Source: Pedobacter sp. Hv1 (GTDB lineage Bacteria > Bacteroidota > Bacteroidia > Sphingobacteriales > Sphingobacteriaceae). From it: DNA of 64,000 nucleotides. The translations under genes were made by a program, and so were the position numbers. This document shows positions 26,671-35,095 of this stretch, piece by piece. The notes beneath the pieces are model-generated. The model had not been told where the DNA came from. It made no database searches and saw only the letters and a list, made by a program, of their open reading frames with translations. Location: positions 186,001 through 250,000 of the forward strand of contig NZ_LLWP01000001.1 in NCBI RefSeq assembly GCF_001412215.1. Direction: 5' to 3'. The stretch's first letter is position 1. Every line of letters begins with the position of its first letter.

Positions 26671-27018
26671 CTAGTTTTCAATTTCCATAATCTGACGAAC
26701 TTCAATACTTATTTTTTGTTGCAGCACATGTGGGCATTGGCTAGCCAATTGTGCAGCATGCGCTAAATCTGTTGCCATAATCATCAAATAACCACTAATG
26801 CCTTCACGAGCTTCTACAAATGGCCCGTCGGTTGCTACTTGGCCTACCAGTTTAGATTCGTTTTCTAACGGTTCTCCGGCAACAAAAAGGTCTTGTTGGG
26901 CCAACTCTTCTACCCAACTGGTCATCTCTGCAATGTCCTGTCCTATTTCTTCTTCAGACATTTGTTGTAAACGGGCAATATCCTCACGGATCAGTAATAA
27001 AAATTTTTTCATGATCAT
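26671..27018 (-). CDS. YCII-related (DGPF) domain protein
   Basis: The 115 residues carry the YCII fold with the family DGPF motif in TDGPFVEAREGISGYLMI (about 66-83). Two starts are possible, ATG at 27018 or 27012 (sequence MIMKK). The family is found next to ECF42 sigma factors across bacteria and is thought to be a target or modulator of that sigma. A minus-strand TAAATTTG (27066-27073) is a possible -7 element for this operon, though a good -33 is missing. It is the first gene of the three-gene unit with the SnoaL protein and sigma factor. Confidence 0.88.
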   Translation of the reverse strand: MIMKKFLLLIREDIARLQQMSEEEIGQDIAEMTSWVEELAQQDLFVAGEPLENESKLVGQVATDGPFVEAREGISGYLMIMATDLAHAAQLASQCPHVLQQKISIEVRQIMEIEN

Positions 27019-27184
27019 TGTTTTTGGTATAGTAGCTAAAGTTCATCTTTTCCGGACATCTTCATCAAATTTATTTTCAAATTATTTATTTAACTCCAAT
27101 ATGCCCCCGATAAATGACGCATTTAACCCTCAATATTTAAAAAAAGTTGCCTTACCTTTAGTTTATTCATTTAAACATTGAAAT

Positions 27185-27613
27185 ATGGAAACAAAAAATA
27201 GAACCGCAATTACAGTACAGACCACTGTAAATGCACCAGTAGCAAAAGTTTGGGAAGCTTGGACAAAGCCTGAACACATTACCAAATGGACAAACGCATC
27301 TGATGATTGGCATGCGCCTTATGCCGACAACGACCTGCGCCAAGATGGGAAATTTAAAACCACCATGGCCGCTAAAGATGGGAGTATGAGTTTTGATTTT
27401 GAAGGAGTTTATACCGCTGTTGAAACACACCAATTCATTGCCTATGTAATGGCTGATGGTAGAACCGTAAAAATTTCTTTTACCGACAATGGTGATACCA
27501 CGGCCATTGTAGAAACTTTTGATGCCGAAGAGACAAATCCAATTGAAATGCAGCAAGGTGGCTGGCAATCGATCTTGAATAATTTTAAAAAATATACAGA
27601 AACCAATCTTTAG
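27185..27613 (+). CDS. SRPBCC/AHSA1 family protein
   Basis: The 142-residue cytoplasmic protein matches the activator-of-Hsp90-like START/Bet v1 fold: ITVQTTVNAPVAKVWEAWTKPEHITKWTNASDDWH (about 10-44, broken by turns), EGVYTAVETHQFIAYVM and the end W..ILNNFKKYTE. Such small proteins bind hydrophobic ligands. It is divergent from the ECF42 operon across 166 nt; in other genomes genes of this family often sit next to ECF42 sets, so it may belong to its regulon. A strong bidirectional terminator follows at 27637. Confidence 0.9.
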   Translation: METKNRTAITVQTTVNAPVAKVWEAWTKPEHITKWTNASDDWHAPYADNDLRQDGKFKTTMAAKDGSMSFDFEGVYTAVETHQFIAYVMADGRTVKISFTDNGDTTAIVETFDAEETNPIEMQQGGWQSILNNFKKYTETNL

Positions 27614-27636
27614 GTTCTAATAGATCAACCACAAAT

Positions 27637-27678
27637 AAACAAGCCCTAGCATCGCGAAGATGTTAGGGCTTGTTTTTT
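27637..27678. terminator. Bidirectional intrinsic terminator
   Basis: AAACAAGCCCTAGCATC at 27637-27653 pairs with GATGTTAGGGCTTGTTT at 27659-27675 (one mismatch) around GCGAA, with T-runs on the plus strand (to 27678) and an A-run on the other side. It sits between the convergent SRPBCC gene and the ABC permease/M1 gene and can end both transcripts. Confidence 0.92.
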
Positions 27679-27699
27679 CATAGGTAGTTGATAAAGAAA

Positions 27700-30600
27700 T
27701 TATTTAATGGTTTGGATATGGTCTGCTAAGTTTCCATCTAACAAATAACCATAGGGATCAATTGCTACAGCTTTTGGCTTTTTATCTAACACCATGCTCA
27801 GCTTGGTTTCCAATTGGTTAAATCTGATCTTTTTGAAATAGATGGGTTTGGTATTCTTGTTCCATTCTAGTGCTACCTGATCAAAAAAAGCAAGATCAAC
27901 ATCCATATCTGGTGGCAATAGTTTGTCTACACCCTGTTGATATTTACCTACATTCACTTGTAGATCTACCTTAAACTTGCCATTTTCAATTGCTTTGCAG
28001 TCCAAAACCAATACTTTCATTTGGTAGGTTACTACTTTGTTAAAGCTATCGTCTATAAAACTTTTCTGATCTGCTGGTGCCAATTGAGAAAACGCTCCGA
28101 TTAAATCTTCTGTTTTGGGTTTTTGATGTGGGCTTGCATGTTGGGCTATCAAATTGCGCAAAGTTTGGTTCATGGCGGCTTCTCCCAAAATTTCTTTAGT
28201 TGCATACAGGGCCAGTCCACCCTTTTGGTAATGCACATGATTTTGTTGGTAGGTTGTTGCCAACGGAAGTTCTTTTTGATTAGGATCACGGTTTACGAAA
28301 TAAAGATTATTGTCGTCTTTTAGGTAATTGCTCAAATACATTTTGCCAAAATTCTTTTCTACCAATATGGCTTCTGTATACTTGGCCAAAGATTCTGTCA
28401 ACATACCTGCTCCAGATCCGTCAACTGGCATTATTTTGTTTGCCCACCATTGGTGCCCTACCTCATGTGCGGTAATTGCGTAACTCTGGTTCACCAAGTT
28501 TTCATTGCTATAATCGGTGAGGTAATTGATTTTTTCTGCATTAAAAACAGCTCCCATATAGGCCGTTGCAGCTCCTTTATATTGTGGAATTTCTGCAAGG
28601 GCGAATTGTTTTAATGGATAAGGACTAAAATTGGCACTGCCATAGGCCAAGGCATCTTTAATGGCCTTAAACATGGTATTTACATTATATTCGTGTCCTT
28701 TTAGGTAATAAACCCGCAGTGTTACCCCATTAGCAACTTCGGTTTTAACCTGGTAACGTGCCGAGCTCAGTGCAAACATAAACCTGATCGGTTCTGCTGT
28801 TTGATAGGTAAAATAACGACGGTTATTGGCTGTCCACGATTTTTGTAATGTACCAACAGTAACCACTTGCTGATCTGGAGCTGTAGAAATGGTGGTCTCT
28901 AAATTAATTAAATGGTAATCACGATCTGACGACTCTGCGATGGTAAATGGAGGCAATCCGGCCATTTTCCTTACCCTTTCATCATCTATTTCTAAGCCAT
29001 AGTTGTAACCAAAACGCGGAACAAATTTCTCCATTTCGATATAGGAACCATTAGATACTACCGAATTTTCGCTATCGAAAGGCACAAAACCCGATCTTAC
29101 CACTTCAAAAGAAAAGTCCATCTTCAATTCTGCACCAGGTTGCAATGGTGTTTTCAGATTGATAAATTGTTGGTTATAGGTTTGGTCAATTGCCTGTTTT
29201 TCGGCATTGGCAATGGTAATATCAAAATGGGTAACGGTTGGGTTTAGGCTAATCCACAATTTGGTAATGGGTTTTCCACTTTCATTTTTGAGCTGATAGG
29301 TTCCTTTTACCTGGTATTTACCCTCGTCTGTAAACAAATCTACTTGGGTTTTAATGGTTTTTACAATGGGTTGCGGCAGTTCAGCAAAGGGTTTGTATTT
29401 CTTTTCGTAATCAATTCTCCAATTTAGTGCAGTCTTTTTATTCTGATATTTGCCAATTACATTGGTCTGCTGGTAAATGAATGCACCACAGGCAATCCAA
29501 ACAGTGGCTCCAATTAGCACTACAAATTTCGATTTCCAAATTGATTTTGGCACTGATTTTAGGCGATCTAAAAATGTTCTTTGAACGCTACTTTGCCACA
29601 TCCCGATGGTTAATACCGAAAGAATAGCTGCAAAACCTGTCCAATATAACATGTACCAGTTAAATGCTTTTGTATAATGCCCGAAATTATTAAAGAACGA
29701 AAATTGGAGGTCTGGCACCGCAGCAAACCTTAAAAGAAAATGCTCTATCCCCAATCTGGGTGCAAATAAAAACAAAAACACCACGATTATGCTTAACATC
29801 ATGCCCACATATTTGTTTGTGGTGAGGTTCTGTATAAAAACAATCAAAATGATAAACAGAAAGAGTGGGAATGCACTGTAATAGTAAAGAGAGAGGTATT
29901 TGGGCATCTCGAGATCGAAATACCCATTAAATACCTGCACGGCAACACCAATTCCGATATTTGCAGTTACCAAAATAAGCACCAATACACCCAAGGTTAA
30001 ACATTTAGCGCCCCACAATACCGTGTTTCTTACTGGGGTACTGTAGATCAAGCCCTGTATATTTGCTGTTCTTTCTCTGGCAATCAATTCTGCAGCATAA
30101 AAGATGAGCAATACCAGCCCAAATTTCAATGAGCGAATTTCTTCTATAATTGCAGCCGTTGTAGGGTAATATTTAATGCCATATGGTCCATGCAATATCG
30201 AGTCTTTTAATTCTACGGTAAAAATGAAAATCCATAACAAGAGCATTACCATAAAAGGAATATGCTTAAATAGGGAAATTACCTCTAACTTAAATTGAGA
30301 CCTAAAGGCTGCACAATTATAGCTCCAGCCCGATGGAAAAACATTAAAGTGTTTAAACGCCACAAGTTGAATTGGTTGCTGAACCTTGTTTTTTTGTTTG
30401 CGCTGTTTTTGGCTCTGCAACCTAAAGTTAAAAAGTCTGTAGCTGATGGTAATCACCAAGCCACTAAAAGACAACCATAACAAGCGATTGGCCAAAAACA
30501 CTTCTTTTATTGGAAACAACTGCTGGTTTCGTTGTAAATCTGACCAACTTCTGGTATCGCTAAAGAAAGAAGCTAACCCAAATGGATCTATTAAAAAGGG

Positions 30601-31221
30601 CAAGAGACTAGGGTCGTTAGTTTTTGCTGAAGTAGCCAACAATGGCGAGTTACCCAAAATAGAGGCTACCATATAGAGAATATATAATAGTACACCCGCA
30701 GCATAAATGGCACGCACATTTTTGGTGACAATAGCTGTACAAAAAATCAAACTTGTAGCAAACAACACGTTAGGCAAACCAAAAACAAGCAATGGATAGA
30801 CATAATTAACGATATCAAATGGACCTAACAGGCTACTGTCTACAAAAAATGTTCCAAACCAAATGCCAATTACCGCAAATACCAATAGTGAGAAAACGGC
30901 AATCAACAATCCTAAAAACCTAACCACAAAATATGGGAAACGTTTAACGGCAGTTGTAAATATTACCGAATCCATTTTGTAGATGACATCTCTTAAAACC
31001 ACGTTTGCGCCAAACAAGGTACCTGCAAAAATAGAGAGTAAGGAAAAAAGCGCTACAATGTTGGTAATTACATAAGGTGCATTTCTATGGATTTCACTTC
31101 CGCCAAAGCCACCCTGAACGGCAGAGAAGCAGCCCAATACCAAAAACAACAATCCAGCTATGATAAAAGAAAGCTGATCGAAATGATATTTCAGTTCAAA
31201 CTTTAACATAGAGATTAACAT
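27700..31221 (-). CDS. ABC permease fused to M1 aminopeptidase
   Basis: The 1173-residue membrane protein has two blocks of about six membrane helices (about 10-280 and 320-620) and a periplasmic M1 metallopeptidase-like domain (about 640-1173). The zinc motif is H919-E-V-G-H923, and Glu943 in MLTESLAK gives HExxH-X19-E, one residue longer than classical M1 enzymes, as usual in this family. The active-site region NFSPYPLKQF also fits. The ABC ATPase overlaps its start by 7 nt. It is inferred to couple an ABC-driven process with peptide trimming; substrate unknown. A downstream ATG at 31209 is also possible. Confidence 0.9.
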   Translation of the reverse strand: MLISMLKFELKYHFDQLSFIIAGLLFLVLGCFSAVQGGFGGSEIHRNAPYVITNIVALFSLLSIFAGTLFGANVVLRDVIYKMDSVIFTTAVKRFPYFVVRFLGLLIAVFSLLVFAVIGIWFGTFFVDSSLLGPFDIVNYVYPLLVFGLPNVLFATSLIFCTAIVTKNVRAIYAAGVLLYILYMVASILGNSPLLATSAKTNDPSLLPFLIDPFGLASFFSDTRSWSDLQRNQQLFPIKEVFLANRLLWLSFSGLVITISYRLFNFRLQSQKQRKQKNKVQQPIQLVAFKHFNVFPSGWSYNCAAFRSQFKLEVISLFKHIPFMVMLLLWIFIFTVELKDSILHGPYGIKYYPTTAAIIEEIRSLKFGLVLLIFYAAELIARERTANIQGLIYSTPVRNTVLWGAKCLTLGVLVLILVTANIGIGVAVQVFNGYFDLEMPKYLSLYYYSAFPLFLFIILIVFIQNLTTNKYVGMMLSIIVVFLFLFAPRLGIEHFLLRFAAVPDLQFSFFNNFGHYTKAFNWYMLYWTGFAAILSVLTIGMWQSSVQRTFLDRLKSVPKSIWKSKFVVLIGATVWIACGAFIYQQTNVIGKYQNKKTALNWRIDYEKKYKPFAELPQPIVKTIKTQVDLFTDEGKYQVKGTYQLKNESGKPITKLWISLNPTVTHFDITIANAEKQAIDQTYNQQFINLKTPLQPGAELKMDFSFEVVRSGFVPFDSENSVVSNGSYIEMEKFVPRFGYNYGLEIDDERVRKMAGLPPFTIAESSDRDYHLINLETTISTAPDQQVVTVGTLQKSWTANNRRYFTYQTAEPIRFMFALSSARYQVKTEVANGVTLRVYYLKGHEYNVNTMFKAIKDALAYGSANFSPYPLKQFALAEIPQYKGAATAYMGAVFNAEKINYLTDYSNENLVNQSYAITAHEVGHQWWANKIMPVDGSGAGMLTESLAKYTEAILVEKNFGKMYLSNYLKDDNNLYFVNRDPNQKELPLATTYQQNHVHYQKGGLALYATKEILGEAAMNQTLRNLIAQHASPHQKPKTEDLIGAFSQLAPADQKSFIDDSFNKVVTYQMKVLVLDCKAIENGKFKVDLQVNVGKYQQGVDKLLPPDMDVDLAFFDQVALEWNKNTKPIYFKKIRFNQLETKLSMVLDKKPKAVAIDPYGYLLDGNLADHIQTIK

Positions 31222-32117
31222 GACACTCCCTCCTTCGTTCTCTGTTGCATACCAAATAAGGCAGCAAAATAAACTTCTTCTAAACCTGGATAAAATGGTT
31301 TAAAACCTTCGCCTGGAGCAGTTTCTGCCAGTACATAAACTTGGATCTTACCCGCTACTATTCTGGTTGAAATGACATTAAACGATGATTGGTAATTGCT
31401 CAGTACAGCTTTTTCTATTTCTTTACACCAAACCTGTCCTTTTAATTTTTCGGTTAAATCTGCGGGTTTACCTTGTAGAATTAATTTTCCGTTGGCTAAA
31501 ATGGCTGTTTCTGGACAAAGATCATTTACATCTTCTACAATATGCGTAGAGAGCATCACCACTCTTTGTTCGCCAATTTCGTTGAGCAGATCGTGAAAGC
31601 GATTGCGCTCTAATGGGTCTAATCCAGCGGTTGGCTCATCCACAATAATAAGTTGCGGGTTACCCAATAGCGCTTGTGCTATGCCAAATCGTTGCCTCAT
31701 TCCGCCAGAAAAAGTGCTAACCGATCTTTTTCTTACTTCAAAAAGATTGGTTTGTTGCAACAGCGCTTTTACTTGTTCATTGCGTTCGTTTTTATTTTGC
31801 AATCCTTTTAAAATTGCCATATGGTTGAGCAAATCTGTTGCTGATATTTTAGGATACACGCCAAAGTCTTGTGGCAAATAACCCAATTGGCTCCGCATCA
31901 ACTGTGGGTTTTGAACAATATCGTTTCCATCAAAAAGTATTTTACCCGTATCTGGTAATTGCAGGGTGGCCAATGTACGCATCAGTGATGATTTACCTGC
32001 TCCATTTGGTCCAAGTAGGCCAAACATTCCGTTAGTAATAGTTAAAGAAACATTATCTAATGCCTTTACACCGTTGCTATAACTCTTACTCAAGTTTTGT
32101 ATAATTAGTCTTTCCAT
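31215..32117 (-). CDS. ABC transporter ATP-binding protein
   Basis: The ATG at 32117 gives 300 residues; a TTG eight codons earlier is less likely. Walker A is GPNGAGKSS (about 38-46), the Q-loop LPQDFG, the signature FSGGMRQR (about 134-141), Walker B LIIVDEPTAG, and the H-loop STHIVED. The C-terminal 70 residues are an accessory domain. It is translationally coupled to the permease/aminopeptidase (7-nt overlap of stop and start), so it drives that transporter. The closest known type is the bacitracin/gliding-type export ATPases; the cargo is unknown. Confidence 0.93.
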   Translation of the reverse strand: MERLIIQNLSKSYSNGVKALDNVSLTITNGMFGLLGPNGAGKSSLMRTLATLQLPDTGKILFDGNDIVQNPQLMRSQLGYLPQDFGVYPKISATDLLNHMAILKGLQNKNERNEQVKALLQQTNLFEVRKRSVSTFSGGMRQRFGIAQALLGNPQLIIVDEPTAGLDPLERNRFHDLLNEIGEQRVVMLSTHIVEDVNDLCPETAILANGKLILQGKPADLTEKLKGQVWCKEIEKAVLSNYQSSFNVISTRIVAGKIQVYVLAETAPGEGFKPFYPGLEEVYFAALFGMQQRTKEGVSC

Positions 32118-32159
32118 GTCTATTTTATTATAATGGCGCAAATTAGACTGTAGCTTTTA

Positions 32160-32720
32160 GCTGAATAAATTTAAGTGATGAAGGAAAGGAAAATGGTGAC
32201 GAAAGGGGCTCGGAGTTAAAAGTTGAAAGTTAAAGGTTGAAAGTTTGGGGGAATGGGAAATAGGGAATAGATTGTAATTGGATGGAAGACGGAAAAGGTA
32301 AGATGGAAGAGGTAGCGGGTGTTGAAAGTTAAGGGTTGTACGTTATAAGTAATAAGTTGTAAGTAATGAATGTTCACAAAATGTGATGATGATTGAATGT
32401 ATTCACAAAATTGGGATATTTTACTATACTAATAAATAGATGGAGGGCGTAAGATGGAAGATGGAAATAGCTTAATGAACAATTGAACTAATGAACCTAT
32501 GACATTAATGAACAAATAAATTTGACAGTCTGAGCCTGTCGAAGACAATGAACCAATGAAGTAAGTTAAAAGTTGTGGGTTGTGTGTTAAAAGTTCAAGT
32601 CCGTTAACTTCGGACAACAGACTTTCTGACTAATGACTAATGAACGTTGTGTCTTTATACTTTTTACTTCATACTTTTTACTTATGAGCCCTTCATCACG
32701 AATAAGCTTACTTTCATCAT
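32160..32720. repeat. Mosaic of short degenerate repeats in a gene-free stretch
   Basis: This 650-nt gap between two divergent gene starts has no credible gene. It is built from recurring words: GTTGAAAGTTAA/AGTTAAAGGTTGAAAG (32210-32245), GATGGAAGA (32280s, 32450s), TTCACAAAAT twice (32373, 32402), AATGAAC runs (32475-32515), and a GACAG...CTGTC palindrome around TCTGAGC at 32524-32540. Such words recur in spacers of this window (for example 50830-50904, 63470-63535). An AGTCCG..CGGAC stem lies near 32598-32612. Promoters for both flanking operons must lie inside. Confidence 0.7.
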
Positions 32721-32770
32721 TTAGATTTTAGGACTTCGCATATTTGTTGTTCTTTTATTATTTTAACATC

Positions 32771-34267
32771 ATGAATACTTCTTTTAGTTTAGCCAAGTAT
32801 GTACTTAAGTATATTGATTTTTTAGCTTTTGTTGGCTTATGGCTCTGGCTAGCTATTTTTCAGGTACAGGAAAAGAGTGCAGTTTCTTGGATTACTTATT
32901 TAACTACTTTGGCTGTACTTCTCCCTACTCAACTCTCAGGGCTTATTTTTTCATGGTTCAAACCAAATCAATTAGCCAATTTGAATAGCAATAAACGTTT
33001 AGTAGTATGGATTGGTACATTTCTGATCTGCTTACCCCTATTTACTGTTGCAAGCATCTTTATCCTTTCTAGCCATGATTCTAGCCTTTTTATAGGAGCC
33101 GCCATTGGAAGTTTTTTCCTTGAACTACTTTTATTAACCAATTATTTTTATGTAAAAAAGGTACAACATATCAAATGGATTAAAAAAATTGGCTTAGAAA
33201 ATGCCGTGTTGGTGAGCATTGTTCTACTTTCCATCATTATATCGGCAATGGCTGTGTCTAGTATTGGTAATCCGGCGTACGACACCAAAGAAAGGCTCTT
33301 GATTGGTTTTGTATTTACACCAGTTAAATTGGTTACCCATTTTTGGACTTTTTTAGGGTTTACCTTCCAATTTTTATTGATGTACTTATTGGGCTATTTG
33401 TTTTTTTTGTTGAACAGCAGGTTATTGGTATCTAAAATATTGAAACAAAAAGGATTGGTATTGTACATTTTAAGTGCATTTGCTAGCATTGCCATCTTGT
33501 ATCCAATTGCCGGACAATTGTTAATCTTATTACCCATTAACCAAATTTTTGGTCGCGATATCTTTTCACTCAATCCCTTTTTATTGGAAAATGGTTTTGG
33601 GGCCATGGTCATTATCGCACTAAGCTTACCTATTGTATTGGCCTTGCAATGGGGCAAACAGAATACACATATCTTGAGTTTAGAGAAAGAAAAATCGCAG
33701 ACTGAACTCGATTTATTGAAACAACAGCTCAACCCACATTTCTTTTTTAATACCTTGAATAATTTATATGCCTTGAGTTTACAAAAGTCTGCAAAGACTT
33801 CAGAAAGCATTTTGCAATTATCGGAATTGATGCGTTATACCATTTATAAGGGGCAAGAAGAAAGGGTAACAATTGCCCAAGAGCTTAAATACCTAGAAGA
33901 TTATATCGATCTGCAACAAATCCGTTTAAAAAGACCATTGCAGCTTAGTTTTGAAAAACATATTGATAACGAACAGGTACAAATAGCACCCTTATTATTT
34001 ATCGTATTAATTGAAAATGCATTTAAGCATGGCATTGAACCGGCTGAAGAGGCTGCATTTTTAAAGCTATCTTTAAGTTGTACAAACCACGAAGTGACCT
34101 TTATTTGCGAAAATTCGATAGAACCTGAAGAAAAAAATCAAAAGCCTGGAATTGGACTCGACAATCTGAGAAAGAGATTAAATCTCTTATATCCAAAGGT
34201 CCATACATTGGATATCAGTACAAATAACACTATTTTTAAGGCAACACTCCATATCAAATTATCATGA
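32771..34267 (+). CDS. LytS/YehU-type sensor histidine kinase
   Basis: The ATG at 32771 gives 498 residues; a TTG nine codons earlier is less likely. Residues 1-300 hold about eight membrane segments. Residues 320-498 are a His_kinase and HATPase unit: the H-box QLNPHFFFNTLNNLYAL (phospho-acceptor His about 331), the N-box FIVLIENAFKHG, and the G-box KPGIGLDNLRKRL. It phosphorylates the LytTR regulator encoded next (4-nt ATGA overlap). The signal is unknown; the envelope-linked ABC genes upstream are one plausible target. Membrane-located. Confidence 0.93.
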   Translation: MNTSFSLAKYVLKYIDFLAFVGLWLWLAIFQVQEKSAVSWITYLTTLAVLLPTQLSGLIFSWFKPNQLANLNSNKRLVVWIGTFLICLPLFTVASIFILSSHDSSLFIGAAIGSFFLELLLLTNYFYVKKVQHIKWIKKIGLENAVLVSIVLLSIIISAMAVSSIGNPAYDTKERLLIGFVFTPVKLVTHFWTFLGFTFQFLLMYLLGYLFFLLNSRLLVSKILKQKGLVLYILSAFASIAILYPIAGQLLILLPINQIFGRDIFSLNPFLLENGFGAMVIIALSLPIVLALQWGKQNTHILSLEKEKSQTELDLLKQQLNPHFFFNTLNNLYALSLQKSAKTSESILQLSELMRYTIYKGQEERVTIAQELKYLEDYIDLQQIRLKRPLQLSFEKHIDNEQVQIAPLLFIVLIENAFKHGIEPAEEAAFLKLSLSCTNHEVTFICENSIEPEEKNQKPGIGLDNLRKRLNLLYPKVHTLDISTNNTIFKATLHIKLS

Positions 34268-34983
34268 GCTTACGTTGTTTAATTATTGATGATGAACCTT
34301 TGGCACATGAGGTAATTTTAGAATACAGTAAGGACATCCCTTTTTTGCAAATTTGTGGGCAGTGCTACAGGGCTACCGAAGCATTTGAGTTTTTAAGTAG
34401 CACCGAAATCGATCTGATATTTTTAGACATCAGAATGCCCAAACTTTCGGGTTTAGATTTTCTAAGAACCCTACAACGTAAACCATTAATCATCATCACC
34501 TCTGCTTACGAAGAATATGCATTGGAAAGTTTTGACCTAGCGGTTTGCGATTATTTATTGAAACCATTTAGGTTTGATCGGTTTTTAAAGGCAGTAAATA
34601 GGGCGCTTGAAAACTATGATCTCAAAAATAAGGCAAATCATAGCACTCCTACTCCGGCCAATGATGGCGACCAAATTTCTATCAAAGCTGATAAAAAACA
34701 TATACTGGTTAAGCTCAATGACCTACAGTACCTAGAAAGTTTGGGTAATTATGTAAAGGTTTGGGGCGATAATGAATTTTTGCTAACTCCACGAACCCTG
34801 AGCAGCTTTGAAGAACAACTGCCACCAGATATTTTTGTCCGCATTCATAAGTCTTTTATCCTAAACAAAAAATATGTCCATTACCTAGAAGGCAATATGA
34901 TTTTTTTGAAGAATGGACAACAAGTTCCTATTGGCAAAAACTACAAACCAATTATTAAACAATTATTGGATATGGAGGAATGA
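34264..34983 (+). CDS. LytTR-type response regulator
   Basis: The 239-residue protein has a receiver domain (acidic pocket IIDDEP at 7-12, phospho-acceptor Asp55 in FLDIRMP, Thr/Ser in ITSAYEEYALESFDLAVCDYLLKPF) and a C-terminal LytTR DNA-binding domain (about 140-235, with ESLGNYVKVWG, PRTLSSFEEQLP, FVRIHKSFILN). It is translationally coupled to the histidine kinase. LytTR proteins bind repeat pairs 20-25 nt apart in target promoters; none was found near by. A hairpin follows at 35052. Confidence 0.94.
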   Translation: MSLRCLIIDDEPLAHEVILEYSKDIPFLQICGQCYRATEAFEFLSSTEIDLIFLDIRMPKLSGLDFLRTLQRKPLIIITSAYEEYALESFDLAVCDYLLKPFRFDRFLKAVNRALENYDLKNKANHSTPTPANDGDQISIKADKKHILVKLNDLQYLESLGNYVKVWGDNEFLLTPRTLSSFEEQLPPDIFVRIHKSFILNKKYVHYLEGNMIFLKNGQQVPIGKNYKPIIKQLLDMEE

Positions 34984-35051
34984 GTTGGTATCTCATTCAT
35001 TATTTTGACCACATAGAAACATAGTCCACATAGTTTTAATGTCCACTAATG

Positions 35052-35079
35052 CTTTGGTTAGTGTTCTTACTAACCAAAG
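35052..35079. terminator. Hairpin between convergent operons
   Basis: CTTTGGTTAGT (35052-35062) pairs perfectly with ACTAACCAAAG (35069-35079) around a 6-nt loop, between the LytTR gene and the convergent phospholipase gene. No clear T-run follows on either strand, so termination is probable but not textbook; the flanking ACCACATAG words are repeat-like. Confidence 0.55.
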
Positions 35080-35095
35080 TGATTAAGATTAAAAA

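Noticed and set aside
32429..32617. Possible small protein in the repeat-rich gap
   Set aside because: Its sequence consists of the repeat words of the spacer and has no conserved features.
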